From: Streptomyces sp. CCM_MD2014
GTDB taxonomy: Bacteria; Actinomycetota; Actinomycetes; Streptomycetales; Streptomycetaceae
NCBI RefSeq assembly: GCF_000772045.1
Contig: NZ_CP009754.1
Location: 620,001-684,000, forward strand
Length of the DNA stretch: 64,000 nt
Reading direction: 5' to 3'
The position numbers were made by a program, and so were the translations under genes. Of this stretch, positions 18,838 through 28,008 are shown piece by piece; the stretch's first letter is position 1; every line of letters begins with the position of its first letter. Under the pieces are notes generated by a model. It saw only the letters and a program-made list of their open reading frames with translations. It was not told where the DNA came from and made no database searches.

Positions 18838-19758
18838 TCAGGCGCTCGTACAGCGGCGGGCGAACTCCAGGGTGCGCAGGTAGCAGTCCTCCACGTCCTC
18901 GTCGGACAGGCCCGCCCACAGGTGGTTGCCGCCGGTGAGGAGGCGCAGGTCCGGTCGGTGTCCCGCCGCCCGGAGGGCCTCGGCGAGACGCACGGACTGC
19001 CGGGCGGGCACGAGGGTGTCGTCGGTGCCGTGCAGGATGAGGAACGGCGGTGCGTCGGGGTTCACGTGGGTGACCGGGCTGGCGTCGCGCGCCGCCTCGG
19101 TCCGCTCCGCCAGGGCGCCGCCGAGCAGCAGGGACTCACGGGAGGCCGGGTCGTTCGGGTCGTACGCGCCCTCGGGGTGGTCCTCGGCGAGTCCGGTCAG
19201 GTCGGAGGGGGCGTACCAGGTGACGCACCCGGTGACGGTGGCACCGGCGGCACGGGTGTGCCGGGTCAGCGCGGTCAGGGCGGCGAGGTGCCCGCCGGCG
19301 GACTCGCCCCACAGCACGGTCCGCCCGGTGTCGAGGCTCAGGTCGGCGGCGCGGGTGTGGAGCCAGGCCAGTACGGCGGCCAGGTCGTCGGCCTGCGCCG
19401 GGTGGGGTGCCTCTCCGCTGAGCCGGTAGTCGGGGCAGGCCACGGCGAAACCGGCCTGTGCCAGCCGGGCGAAGGGGCCCGGCTGCCAGTGGCGGAAGCG
19501 GGGGCCGGCGTCGTCGCGCAGACCCTTGCGCCAGCCACCGCCGTGCACGAAGACGACGACCGGCACGGGTCCGGCGGCGTCCTCGGGCAGCCACAGGTCG
19601 ACGGCCAGGGGTCGGCTGCCGTCCGGAATGCCGTAGACGGCGCCGCGCAACAGGCGGACTCCGGCGGCGGGGCGGGCCGGGTGCGGCAGGGGCAGCTCGG
19701 CCGGGTCGGGCGAGGCGAGCAGTGGCAGGGGGAAGGGTTCGGAGCCGTTGTCGGTCAC
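18838..19758 (-). CDS. Alpha/beta hydrolase, HSL/BD-FAE-like esterase
   Basis: A 306-residue serine esterase. The oxyanion motif is VVVFVHGGGWRKG, the nucleophile elbow GESAGGHLAAL, the acidic residue in HGTDDTLVP and the catalytic His in GGNHLWAG. All triad elements are present and no signal peptide is seen. The GTG at 19758 is chosen for GAAGGAC 7 nt upstream. It lies 98 nt downstream of the quercetinase gene on the same strand, so it might de-esterify flavonoid-type substrates or products; this is only context. Confidence 0.85.
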   Translation of the reverse strand: MTDNGSEPFPLPLLASPDPAELPLPHPARPAAGVRLLRGAVYGIPDGSRPLAVDLWLPEDAAGPVPVVVFVHGGGWRKGLRDDAGPRFRHWQPGPFARLAQAGFAVACPDYRLSGEAPHPAQADDLAAVLAWLHTRAADLSLDTGRTVLWGESAGGHLAALTALTRHTRAAGATVTGCVTWYAPSDLTGLAEDHPEGAYDPNDPASRESLLLGGALAERTEAARDASPVTHVNPDAPPFLILHGTDDTLVPARQSVRLAEALRAAGHRPDLRLLTGGNHLWAGLSDEDVEDCYLRTLEFARRCTSA

Positions 19759-19856
19759 GACGGTGTCCTTCGTCGGTCGGTGCGGGCGCCGGTCGGTGCC
19801 GACGACGTTCGGCGGGAGGGGAAGCCGACGGGGGCGGGGAGCCGACGGGGGCCGAG

Positions 19857-20417
19857 TCAGCACCCCGTACGCCACTGGTGGCCGGGCAGGAAGGTCACGT
19901 CGTACTGCTGGGGCACGGTCCCGAACTTCTGCGGGTCGGGGATGTACGGCGTGCGGGGCAGGCCGCGCTCGTCGGTGGGTGTGCCGAGGTTCTCGAAGAA
20001 CCGCTCGAAGGTGCCGCCCGGCCCGGCCGCCACGCCGACGATCCGGCTGTGGTGCCGCTCGATGCGATAGGCGTGGGGGCAGTTCTTCGGGACGAAGCCG
20101 AAGTCGCCGGCCGTGAGCAGCTTCTCGTACTGCTCCCCCTCCAGATCCTCGACGAACAGGCGCACCGCGCCGTCGGTGACGTAGAAGACCTCGTAGGTCT
20201 CCGGGTGGGAGTGGGCGGGGATGATGTCGCCCTTCGGGCCCTCGCAGGTGAAGAAGTTGAAGGTGTTCTCGGTCTGCTCGCCGCCCGCGTAGATCGTGAA
20301 CATGTCCGTGAAGAGGTGGGCACGGTCGCCCATGTCCTTCTCGATGAAGTACGGCCTGCCCGGCTCGGGCGGGATGTGGGAACGCCGGCGGTAGCGGGTG
20401 GCGAACTCGATGGTCAT
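19857..20417 (-). CDS. queD: Monocupin quercetin 2,3-dioxygenase
   Basis: A 186-residue single-domain cupin. The metal-binding motif is in IPAHSHPETYEVFYVTDGAV (about 65-84; H68, H70 and E74 as ligands) and the second in FVPKNCPHAYRI (His ligand). The sequence closely follows the remembered Streptomyces quercetinase QueD, including GEQTENTFNFFTCEGPKGD. These enzymes open flavonols with O2, releasing CO, and use Ni or Co. ATG at 20417 has GGAAGG 8 nt upstream. Divergent from an AraC regulator. Confidence 0.85.
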   Translation of the reverse strand: MTIEFATRYRRRSHIPPEPGRPYFIEKDMGDRAHLFTDMFTIYAGGEQTENTFNFFTCEGPKGDIIPAHSHPETYEVFYVTDGAVRLFVEDLEGEQYEKLLTAGDFGFVPKNCPHAYRIERHHSRIVGVAAGPGGTFERFFENLGTPTDERGLPRTPYIPDPQKFGTVPQQYDVTFLPGHQWRTGC

Positions 20418-20564
20418 CGTGGGCCTTCCTGGTTCTGGGCAGCACTCGGCCGGGCCGGGCGCGTGAGGGAGTGCGGCCGTCGCGGGCCGCGGGAGGGCGG
20501 CACCGCGCGCGGGCGCCGGCCGGTGCGCCTGCGGGATGTGCGCGGCTCTCCGCGGCGCGGCCGC

Positions 20565-20609
20565 TTTGATCAAACTAGGACCGGTGGGTGGGGGTGTGCG
20601 GCATACACT
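20565..20609 (+). promoter_or_regulatory. Divergent queD/araC-type control region with palindrome and -10
   Basis: TTTGATCAAA (20565-20574) is a perfect 10-bp palindrome in the 202-nt gap between the two divergent genes. TACACT at 20604-20609 fits a -10 for the AraC gene, placing transcription start about 4 nt before its ATG at 20620. No matching -35 is evident. Confidence 0.45.
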
Positions 20610-20619
20610 CGGGCACGCG

Positions 20620-21525
20620 ATGAAGAAAAACGGACAGTTCGCGGCCGGCCGCCGGGCGACGGGCATTCCGACCGTGTCCTACCGCCCGACGCCGGGAAGG
20701 CCGCCGGGCCTGGAGGTCCTCGACCTGCCCGGACTCGCCGCCCGTGCCGACGCGAGCGAACGGCCGCTCACCGTGCCCGTGCGCCCGGCCTTCCATCTGC
20801 TCGTCGCGCTGCGGAGCGGGCGGCTGGCGTGCTCGGTGGACTTCACCTCGTACGTCCTCGAAGCGGGCGACTGGCTGTGGGTGTGGCCCGGGCAGGTGCT
20901 GCGGTTTCCCGGCGGTCCCGGGGCCGCCGACGCGACCGTACTGGTCTTCCCGTCGGGCTTCCCCAGCGCGGCGACCGACACCCTGATCCGGGGCTGCGAG
21001 CACACCCCGTACCGCCTCGTCACCCCGGACAGGACACGCCAGACGGCCCTGCTTCGCATCCTGGACGCCCTGGTCGAGGAGCATGCCGACCTGTCCGGCC
21101 TGGGGCCGGAGGCGTACGTCGAGACGCTGCGCCACCTGCTCGCGGTGATCCTCGTCCGGCTCGTCCACCTGATGGATCCGCGACACCCAACGAGGCCCGG
21201 CGGCGGCGAGCCGTTCCACCTGTTCCGTCAGGCCGTCGAGGAGGGCTTCGGCCGGACCCACCGCGTCGAGGACTACGCCGCCCGGCTCGGCTACAGCCCC
21301 CGTACGCTCACCCGCGCCACCCGGGCGGCCCTCGGCTGCGGCGCCAAGCGCTTCATCGACGACCGTGTGCTGCTGGAGGCGAAACGCCTGCTCATCCACA
21401 CGGATCTGCCACAGGCCGCCATCGGAGAACGCGTCGGGTTCGCCCATCCGACCGCCTTCAGCGCCTTCTTCCGTCAGCACACCGGCATGACACCGACCGA
21501 GTTCCGGTCCGTGACACAGTCGTGA
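20620..21525 (+). CDS. AraC-family transcriptional regulator
   Basis: A 301-residue regulator. An N-terminal cupin-like sensor (VRPAFHLLVALRSG; GDWLWVWPGQVLRFPG) is followed by two helix-turn-helices: YAARLGYSPRTLTRATRAAL and AIGERVGFAHPTAFSAFFRQ, ending TGMTPTEFRS. Start is taken at MKKNGQF because the -10 at 20604-20609 excludes the longer in-frame ATG at 20536. Divergence suggests control of the quercetinase and perhaps the esterase beyond it, in response to an aromatic effector. Confidence 0.87.
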   Translation: MKKNGQFAAGRRATGIPTVSYRPTPGRPPGLEVLDLPGLAARADASERPLTVPVRPAFHLLVALRSGRLACSVDFTSYVLEAGDWLWVWPGQVLRFPGGPGAADATVLVFPSGFPSAATDTLIRGCEHTPYRLVTPDRTRQTALLRILDALVEEHADLSGLGPEAYVETLRHLLAVILVRLVHLMDPRHPTRPGGGEPFHLFRQAVEEGFGRTHRVEDYAARLGYSPRTLTRATRAALGCGAKRFIDDRVLLEAKRLLIHTDLPQAAIGERVGFAHPTAFSAFFRQHTGMTPTEFRSVTQS

Positions 21526-21674
21526 GGGTCACGCCCGGCAGGAGGGAACCGGTGGCCGGTGGAGCCAGCCCTCTCCCCGAGGGAGGTCTCCCTCTCGGCA
21601 CGCCGACTCGCCGCGGCCCGACACCTGCCCGGCCCCCTCGTGACCGTCCGCGCCGGGCCGGCGCCCGTGCCTCA

Positions 21675-22541
21675 TCACCGGGACGTGTCGGACTGGTTCA
21701 GGGCACGGGCCACGGCCGCCCCCGTCTCGCGAGCCGTGAGGTAGGGGCGGGCATCGTGAGCTCGGGCCCCATTGTGTACAGGGACGTCATTGATCCGTCG
21801 CCCGAAGGCGGGCGCCAGTTCTTTGACCAGGGCCACCGCGTCGCCGGCATCGGCGACGTTCGTCCACGCCTTGACGGGCACCGGCCAGCGGGCGGCGCCG
21901 TCGGCCGGGGGCGGCACGAGCCTGTCGAAGACCAACTTGCGCACCCCCAGGGGCGAACCCAGCGTCACCAGCGTGAGGTCGCGCCACCCAGGGTGCGCGC
22001 ACAAGGCCTCATAAGCCACCACCGATCCCAAGGAGTGCGCCACTACGACTTCCGTGCGGTCCGTGACGCGTTTGGCGAACTCGTCCTGGACGGCTGACCG
22101 TACATCGGGTTCCGTGAAGTAGCGGCGTACCTGGCGTGCCGCGTGCACCATCAGACTCTCGCCGAGTCCGGCGAAGAACGCCGAGTGGCTCAGGGCGTTG
22201 AGCGCACGCTGGACCAGGCGAGGCGTGCGCAGCCGGGCCGGCTCCTCCGGGCCGGGAACCCGCCGCTCGGCAGCTGCGGCCGCCTCCCACCAGCCGAGCA
22301 GCAACTCCTCCTCCAAGCCCTGCTCGACGTCGAAGGCGTCGAGCGGTGGCAGTCCCAGGGCACGATGGCCGGCCGGCCGGAACACATGGCCCCAGAAGGC
22401 CATCGAGACCTCGGTCCGGCCGATGGGCACGGCACCGGCAAGCGCCAGTCCGTCGCACAGTGCCGGGTACCACTCACCGAGAAGGCTTTCCTCCCCCTTG
22501 GTCTCCTGGGCGATGCCGTGGACGAATACGACACGGGTCAT
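21675..22541 (-). CDS. PGAP1-like alpha/beta hydrolase coupled to the caspase-WD40 gene
   Basis: A 288-residue alpha/beta hydrolase: VVFVHGIAQETKGEE (oxyanion region, residues 4-18), a helical cap, then VVVAHSLGSVVAYEAL with nucleophile S170 and VTLGSPLGV. Catalytic Asp is probably in ADAGDAVALV; the His is probably in DVPVHNGARAHD. No signal peptide or membrane helix. Its ATG overlaps the stop of the caspase-STAND-WD40 gene (ATGA), so the two are made together. In bacterial conflict systems such hydrolases serve as lipid- or protein-attacking effectors; that role here is inference. GAAGGA lies 10 nt upstream. Confidence 0.82.
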   Translation of the reverse strand: MTRVVFVHGIAQETKGEESLLGEWYPALCDGLALAGAVPIGRTEVSMAFWGHVFRPAGHRALGLPPLDAFDVEQGLEEELLLGWWEAAAAAERRVPGPEEPARLRTPRLVQRALNALSHSAFFAGLGESLMVHAARQVRRYFTEPDVRSAVQDEFAKRVTDRTEVVVAHSLGSVVAYEALCAHPGWRDLTLVTLGSPLGVRKLVFDRLVPPPADGAARWPVPVKAWTNVADAGDAVALVKELAPAFGRRINDVPVHNGARAHDARPYLTARETGAAVARALNQSDTSR

Positions 22542-25500
22542 CTGCTGGTCACATCCTTCGCAGACGGCGGAAGGTGGAGACTGAGGGCAGCGAGGCCCAT
22601 GTCGGTGGCTACGCAGACTCGGCCGGTCTCGTCGACTGTGATGTCGTTGATGCCGCTGCCGATGTCCAGGGTCAGGTTCCAGGACGGCGAGCGCAGGTCC
22701 CACACCCGCATCTGCCCGTACCGATCGCCGGCGACGAGTACGGCTTGATCGCTGACGGGGATGGCGGCGAGGGCGGTGACGGGCGAGGCGAACGGCTCCG
22801 GCTCCAGTGCCATGCGGTCGCCTTCGGCCAAGTCCCACACGAGTACCCGGCCGCTTCCGGTGCCGCAGACGGCGATGTCGCGGTCGAGCCGGACCAGCTC
22901 CAGCGATGCCGCGCCCATCTCGTGTCCGTGCAGAGTCGCCGTTGTCACACCGGTGGCGAGGTCCCAGAGACGGAGCGTCCCGTCCAGGGAGGCGCTGACC
23001 AGACACGGACTGCCCTGCTCGGGGACCCAGAAGCGCAGGGCCCGCACTTGTGCGGTGTGCCCCTTCATCACCGGGCAGAGCGGGACTCCGGTCGTCGGTT
23101 CCCAGGCGTGGACGTCGTACGATTGACTCGTTGCCGCTGCGGCTGCCCAGCGGTTGTCCAGCGCGCCCAGCGCCGGGGTGTCCGTGCCGGGCGGACGACT
23201 CATCAGTCGCCGCCGTTCCTCCAGCGCCCATACCTCGACGGCGCTCGAAGCGCCGCGCAGCAGCAACACCCGTCCGTCCACCTCGGCGGTGGCGATGCCT
23301 CGGCTGTCGTACGAGGTGCTGGTGAGCGGATTGCCGACCGGACGTCCGTCGCGGAGGTCGTGCAGGCGGAGTGCTCCGTCCCGGCCCTCGGCGGCCACCG
23401 CGTCGAGTCCGTCCGACGTCCGGACCATCAGCGTCCGGCTCACACCGCGGTCGGCCCCGCAAAGCGCCTCGCCCCAGGGCTGGAGGCCTTCGATGTCCCA
23501 GATGCGTACGCTCCCGGAGCGACCGCTCGTCAGCAGCACATCCACTGCGCCGATCCGGCCGAACACCGGCTTGACCGTGTTGTACTCGTAGTAGTCCTCG
23601 AGGGGTTGTGCATACGGCTGGGCCGTCGTCACGTCCCACAGCCGTACCGTGTCGTCCCAGGATTCAGTGGCCATCACTTCCCGGCCGGCCACCCGGCCAA
23701 GGGCGGCACTCCTGACGGTTCCGGTGTGACCGCAGAAGGGGCCCGCGACCCGTCCGCCTGTCGCCACGTCCAGAATGTGCACGTTGTATCCCTCGACCGC
23801 ACACACCACGAGCGGCCGCCCCTGGCTGAAGGCCGCACTCACCGGGTGAGCGGACTGGGAGTAGTCGTCCAGAAAGAGGTGTGCGATGACGCCTCCGCAG
23901 GTGTCCCGCACGTAGCAGTGCCGGGAGGAGGTGACCAGGACGATGCGCAGTGCCGGTCCGTCCTGGTGCAGTGCGAGGGTGTCCACCCCGCCGATGTGCC
24001 CGGCGAGCGGCTCCCCGACCGCTTCTCCGGTTTCGCCGTCCCAGACCCGGACCGTGCCGTCCTCGCTGCCGCTGACCACCACGGGCCGGCCGTCCAGTTG
24101 GCCGGCGGCCAAGCAGGTGACGGTGTTGGTGTGGCCGGTCAGCACTCGGCCCACGGCTCTTCCGGCAGCGGCGTTCCACAGCCGGATGGTCGTGTCGGCG
24201 CCGCCGGTGGCGGCGAAGGCCCGTCCGTCGCGCACCCAGAGGGCGCAGGCGCGGACCGGTCCGGTGTGTCCTTCCGTCGCCGGGCCGATCTGGCGGCGGT
24301 CGACGAGGTCCCAGAACCGGGAGGTGCCGTCCGCGGACGCGGTGAGCGCCACCGTCCGGCCGTCCAGTGTCGCGCAGGCCAGGGCGCTGATTCTGCCGAC
24401 GTGCTCGTCCTCCGGCTGCTCGGTGGTCAGGTCCCAGACCCGGGCTGTGCGGTCCTCGCTGACGGTCACGGCCATGGATTCGGTGTCCCGGACGTTCAAG
24501 GCCGCAGCGGTGATGTTCTCGACATGGCCGAGCAACGGGCGGCCGATCTGCTGCAGGGTGTGCAAGTCCCACAGCCGCACGTCGTCGAAACCGCTCGTGA
24601 GAGCCACGGCACGACCCTGGAAGCGGCCGATCGTCACGGACCTCACCGAACTCCCCGACCGCGACATGTGCGCGAGCACGGGCTCACCGATCTGGCGGCG
24701 ATCCGCCAGGTCCCATCTGCTGAGCAGACCGCTGGAGTCGCCCACCAGTGCCACCGCGCGCCCGTCCACCTCTGCGACCCGCAAGGCCGTGATGTCGCCG
24801 GGTGTGCCCAGCAACGGCAGTCCGTCGATGCGGGCGTCTCCTCCCCCGGGTACGTCGCTCAGGTCCCAGATGTACACCGCCTGGTCCGCACCGCCGGTGA
24901 CGGCGATCGGTTGACCGTTGAGTTCTCCCAGGTCGGCGTCGTTGACAGTGCGTTTGTGCGCGGCGAGCGCACTGCCGAGTTGCCGGCGGGTCTGCAGATC
25001 CCACAGGCGGGCTGTGCCGTCGGCGCTGGCGGTCAGCGCCACGTCGGTGCGGGCGATGCGGCCGGTCACGATGCTCTCGACCCTGTTGGTGTGGCCGGTG
25101 AGGGGATCGCCGTGTTCCTGGCCGACCGACAGGTCCCAGATGCGGATGGTGCCGTCCTCGGCCCCGGTGAGTACCAGGGTGTAGTCGTCGAGTTCGCTGA
25201 TCTCGATCGCGCTGACGGCTACGCCGACGGCCAGGGGCACGCCGATCTGCCGCTGGGAGATCAGATCCCACAGGCGTGCAGTGCCGTCCTGACTGCCCGT
25301 CACCGCGACGGGCCGGCCGTCCAGTTCGCCTACCGCGGTGCACTCGATGGACTTGGTGTGGCCGCTGAGCAGCCGGTGAACGCCGCTGGCGGACCACCAG
25401 GCCCAGGTGGCCGACCACGGCATCGCCAGTTGGAGCCCGTCGATCCGACGGGCCAGCTCGTCGGCGCCGCAGCGGCGAGCCGACAGCTGAAGGTCGGCGG

Positions 25501-27751
25501 CTCGCTCGCCGAGTGGTCGATCGGCGGTGAGCCGGTGGGCGACCTGCTCGTACGCGCCACGGATACGGCGTGCCGAGCTCTGACCGCCCACCGAGGCGAA
25601 CGCCCGCAGCAGGGCGAGGGGTTCGGCAGCGAGCAGGAATCCGGGATCCTCCATCAGCACGTCCAGAGTGCCGGCTGCCGCGGCATGGGTGGACAGGTGC
25701 ATGCGAACGTACGGCGGAGCAGCCAGCCAGTCGGGGCGGCCGTCGGCGGCGCTCGGCACCAGGGCCTCCAGAGCTTGGCCGACTGATCGCTGAACGTCCG
25801 CGGCGGATCGTCCGGCGGTTGCGCGGAGGTGCTCGGCAAGCGCCTTGTGGTACAGCCGGTAGGCCGAGCGCCGGTCGTCGTCGATCACCTCGGCGATGTA
25901 CGCCTCGGCCACGTCGAGGGCCCAAGTGACATCCTCCTCCGTGCAGGCGACGCCGGACAGGACACTGCTCAGCTCGGTCCAGACCCGTCCCCGGGGCAGG
26001 CCTTTGCCCTCGGAGAACGCCAGCGCGAGCAGCATCCGGCGCACCCGCTGCTCGTCCGCGCCGAAACGGGCCAGGTAGTCGTCGAAGGCGCCGCCGACCT
26101 CGCTGGGCAGGGCGTCCGCCCAGCCGGGCCGGCTCACATCGACCGGTGTCCGGTCGGAGCGCAGGGTGCGAGCAGTGGTCCGCGCGTACAGGTACACGCC
26201 GGCTGCTTTGGCGGCGACGCCGCGGGCCACGGTCCGGGTGAGTTCCGGCTCGTCCCGGTAAGGCGTCCGAACCTCGGGTTCCTCGGAGGCTGCGAGGACG
26301 CGGGCGACATAGCCCGCCACGTCTTCTTCACTGGCACGGTAGCGAGGCAGATCAAGGTCGAGGGTGGTGAAGGTGGGCCCGAGGGAAGCGATCAGCTCCT
26401 GTCGTGTACCGACGAGGAGCCGAACTCCGTGGATCTCCGACATCGGGCGCAGGAGTTCGCGACTGATCCGGCGGGGCTCGCCGTGCCCTCCGGCATCGGC
26501 AGCGGTGTCGGAGCCGGCCTCGTCGAGAGCGTCGACGACAATGACCAGCGGCGGTCCCTGGCGACCGCGTCGGGACAGCTCCTGGAGCAGGGCGGCCGAG
26601 CCGTCGGCCTCAATGCCCAGGGCATCTCCGATGCGCTCCACGATCTCTTCGAGGCGCTTGTGGCGCGCGTGCACCGCCGCCCCCACCAGTCCTGCCGGCA
26701 CCACTGTTGCGGAGTCGACGCCGGAGAGGTCGAGGGCCGCCCGGTAGCCGACGTCGGACAAGGCGACGATCCGGCCGAGGACGGCGGACTTGCCGCAGCC
26801 GGGACTGCCGGTGACGATCCGGCCGCGGCCATCGTCCTCCTCGGCGGTGAGCCAGGCCACGAGTTCGGAAAGGACGCTGGCCCGGCCGCTGAAGTAGAGG
26901 CCCTGCTCCGATTCGAACTCCACCCCGCGCGAGCGCGGCCCGAAGTGCTCGGCGAGGTCACGGCCGGCCACCCGGCGCTGGATCTCCAGGTCGGTGCCGA
27001 GCGGAGGCAGTTCGGGGCGGTAGCCGGCGTTGGGCAGGAACGGCGCGAGTCCCGTGACCAGGCCGCTGGCAAGCTCGGCGCGCTGGGCGCGTCCGGCGGC
27101 GTCGAAGCGTTCGTTGATCGCTTTGACCAGCTCGGTCAGATCGAGGTACTGCTGGCGTTGGCCGGTCCGCCCGGTAGTGGTCGCGACAGCCTCGGCGAGG
27201 GCGGCGGTGAACTGCCCGTCTGTGGCGATGTCCTTGCGCCGGGCTGAGGCGAGGAACCACAGCCCGCTGTTGGCGGATCCGCTCGGGGTGCCGTAAACGA
27301 GCCGCTGCAGCGCGAGTGCCGCGGCCTCCGCGCTGCCGGCCCCGCCCGCGCAGGTGTCCAAAACCAGCAGCAACTGGCACAAGTCACCGTTGCACAGGAT
27401 GCGGACGAGGTCCTCGGTGGCAAGGGCGGTAGCCGCCAGGTCGTCGGGGGACGAGTCCCAGCAGAACAGATAGTGCCGGTCGCCGGGAGCGGTGACGCCG
27501 TGGCCGGCGAAGTAGAGGACCACGATGTCGTCGCTGGTCAGAGCGGTGTCCGTGGCCCAGTGCCGGAGCTTCTGCCTGATCTGCTCGGCACCGTCGTACT
27601 CGCCGAGCCCGGGGAGTGCCGGTTCGTAGCCGAAGTCGCAGAACAGCCGGGTGGCGGCCTGTTTGTCCTCCTGGACGAACTCGAGTTGCTCCGCGTCGGG
27701 GAGGTGCTGGTAGCGGCCGCTGCCCAGTGTGATGAAGAACCGCCGTTCCAT
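22538..27751 (-). CDS. Caspase-like protease / STAND NTPase / 21-repeat WD40 protein
   Basis: A 1737-residue protein. Residues 1-235 are a caspase-like (C14) domain with the His-Cys dyad visible: DDIVVLYFAGHGV (H84) and LLLVLDTCAGG (C134). Residues 285-650 are a STAND/NACHT-type NTPase: Walker A GSPGCGKS (315-322), Walker B LVIVVDALDEAG (402-413), then helical YRLYHKALAEHLR. From about 795 to the end are some 21 WD40 repeats (WDL/WDV endings), enough for three seven-blade propellers. Such proteins are signalling hubs: the propellers sense, the NTPase switches, the caspase cuts. It is coupled to the alpha/beta hydrolase. Start taken at MERRFF; earlier in-frame starts lack support. Confidence 0.9.
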   Translation of the reverse strand: MERRFFITLGSGRYQHLPDAEQLEFVQEDKQAATRLFCDFGYEPALPGLGEYDGAEQIRQKLRHWATDTALTSDDIVVLYFAGHGVTAPGDRHYLFCWDSSPDDLAATALATEDLVRILCNGDLCQLLLVLDTCAGGAGSAEAAALALQRLVYGTPSGSANSGLWFLASARRKDIATDGQFTAALAEAVATTTGRTGQRQQYLDLTELVKAINERFDAAGRAQRAELASGLVTGLAPFLPNAGYRPELPPLGTDLEIQRRVAGRDLAEHFGPRSRGVEFESEQGLYFSGRASVLSELVAWLTAEEDDGRGRIVTGSPGCGKSAVLGRIVALSDVGYRAALDLSGVDSATVVPAGLVGAAVHARHKRLEEIVERIGDALGIEADGSAALLQELSRRGRQGPPLVIVVDALDEAGSDTAADAGGHGEPRRISRELLRPMSEIHGVRLLVGTRQELIASLGPTFTTLDLDLPRYRASEEDVAGYVARVLAASEEPEVRTPYRDEPELTRTVARGVAAKAAGVYLYARTTARTLRSDRTPVDVSRPGWADALPSEVGGAFDDYLARFGADEQRVRRMLLALAFSEGKGLPRGRVWTELSSVLSGVACTEEDVTWALDVAEAYIAEVIDDDRRSAYRLYHKALAEHLRATAGRSAADVQRSVGQALEALVPSAADGRPDWLAAPPYVRMHLSTHAAAAGTLDVLMEDPGFLLAAEPLALLRAFASVGGQSSARRIRGAYEQVAHRLTADRPLGERAADLQLSARRCGADELARRIDGLQLAMPWSATWAWWSASGVHRLLSGHTKSIECTAVGELDGRPVAVTGSQDGTARLWDLISQRQIGVPLAVGVAVSAIEISELDDYTLVLTGAEDGTIRIWDLSVGQEHGDPLTGHTNRVESIVTGRIARTDVALTASADGTARLWDLQTRRQLGSALAAHKRTVNDADLGELNGQPIAVTGGADQAVYIWDLSDVPGGGDARIDGLPLLGTPGDITALRVAEVDGRAVALVGDSSGLLSRWDLADRRQIGEPVLAHMSRSGSSVRSVTIGRFQGRAVALTSGFDDVRLWDLHTLQQIGRPLLGHVENITAAALNVRDTESMAVTVSEDRTARVWDLTTEQPEDEHVGRISALACATLDGRTVALTASADGTSRFWDLVDRRQIGPATEGHTGPVRACALWVRDGRAFAATGGADTTIRLWNAAAGRAVGRVLTGHTNTVTCLAAGQLDGRPVVVSGSEDGTVRVWDGETGEAVGEPLAGHIGGVDTLALHQDGPALRIVLVTSSRHCYVRDTCGGVIAHLFLDDYSQSAHPVSAAFSQGRPLVVCAVEGYNVHILDVATGGRVAGPFCGHTGTVRSAALGRVAGREVMATESWDDTVRLWDVTTAQPYAQPLEDYYEYNTVKPVFGRIGAVDVLLTSGRSGSVRIWDIEGLQPWGEALCGADRGVSRTLMVRTSDGLDAVAAEGRDGALRLHDLRDGRPVGNPLTSTSYDSRGIATAEVDGRVLLLRGASSAVEVWALEERRRLMSRPPGTDTPALGALDNRWAAAAATSQSYDVHAWEPTTGVPLCPVMKGHTAQVRALRFWVPEQGSPCLVSASLDGTLRLWDLATGVTTATLHGHEMGAASLELVRLDRDIAVCGTGSGRVLVWDLAEGDRMALEPEPFASPVTALAAIPVSDQAVLVAGDRYGQMRVWDLRSPSWNLTLDIGSGINDITVDETGRVCVATDMGLAALSLHLPPSAKDVTSR

Positions 27752-27885
27752 CCCGATGCGCCCCCTGCCGTGCTTGCCGCACGGTGCTGCTCGTGTCCCG
27801 ACCGCCCCTGCAGACAACTGTATCGGCGGCGCGACGCTTCGTTCAGGGTTGCGAGCGACTTCGGGGGATCTTGCCAGTGCCCGCG

Positions 27886-27909
27886 CCGGCGCGGGCGCGG
27901 GCGCGGGCG
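27886..27909. repeat. GCGGGC-type simple repeat
   Basis: About four tandem copies of a GCGGGC-like hexamer in the gap between the caspase gene and the MFS gene. It is low-complexity GC-rich sequence with no gene. Confidence 0.6.
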
Positions 27910-27915
27910 CTGTAC

Positions 27916-27957
27916 GGCCTTCGGGTACACCGCGAGGTCGCGGTGTACCCGGAGGCC
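27916..27957 (-). terminator. Hairpin terminator after the MFS transporter gene
   Basis: CGGGTACACCGCG (27922-27934) pairs perfectly with 27939-27951 across an AGGT loop, and outer GGCCT/AGGCC arms extend it after one mismatch. It lies 52 nt past the MFS stop and 165 nt before the caspase-gene start, so it separates the two same-strand units. Confidence 0.75.
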
Positions 27958-28008
27958 TGCGGCGGCGCGGGCGGCGTCGTGCTCCGTCCGCACGGGGTTT
28001 CGGCGAGG

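Noticed and set aside
22541..27751. WD40 region as a mobile or repeated DNA element
   Set aside because: Repeats are at protein level only; DNA copies are diverged and lie within one intact reading frame.
27752..28008. GC-rich repeats and hairpin as an origin or attachment site
   Set aside because: It has no DnaA-box-like clusters, integrase or tRNA, and the hairpin is well placed to be a terminator of the MFS gene.
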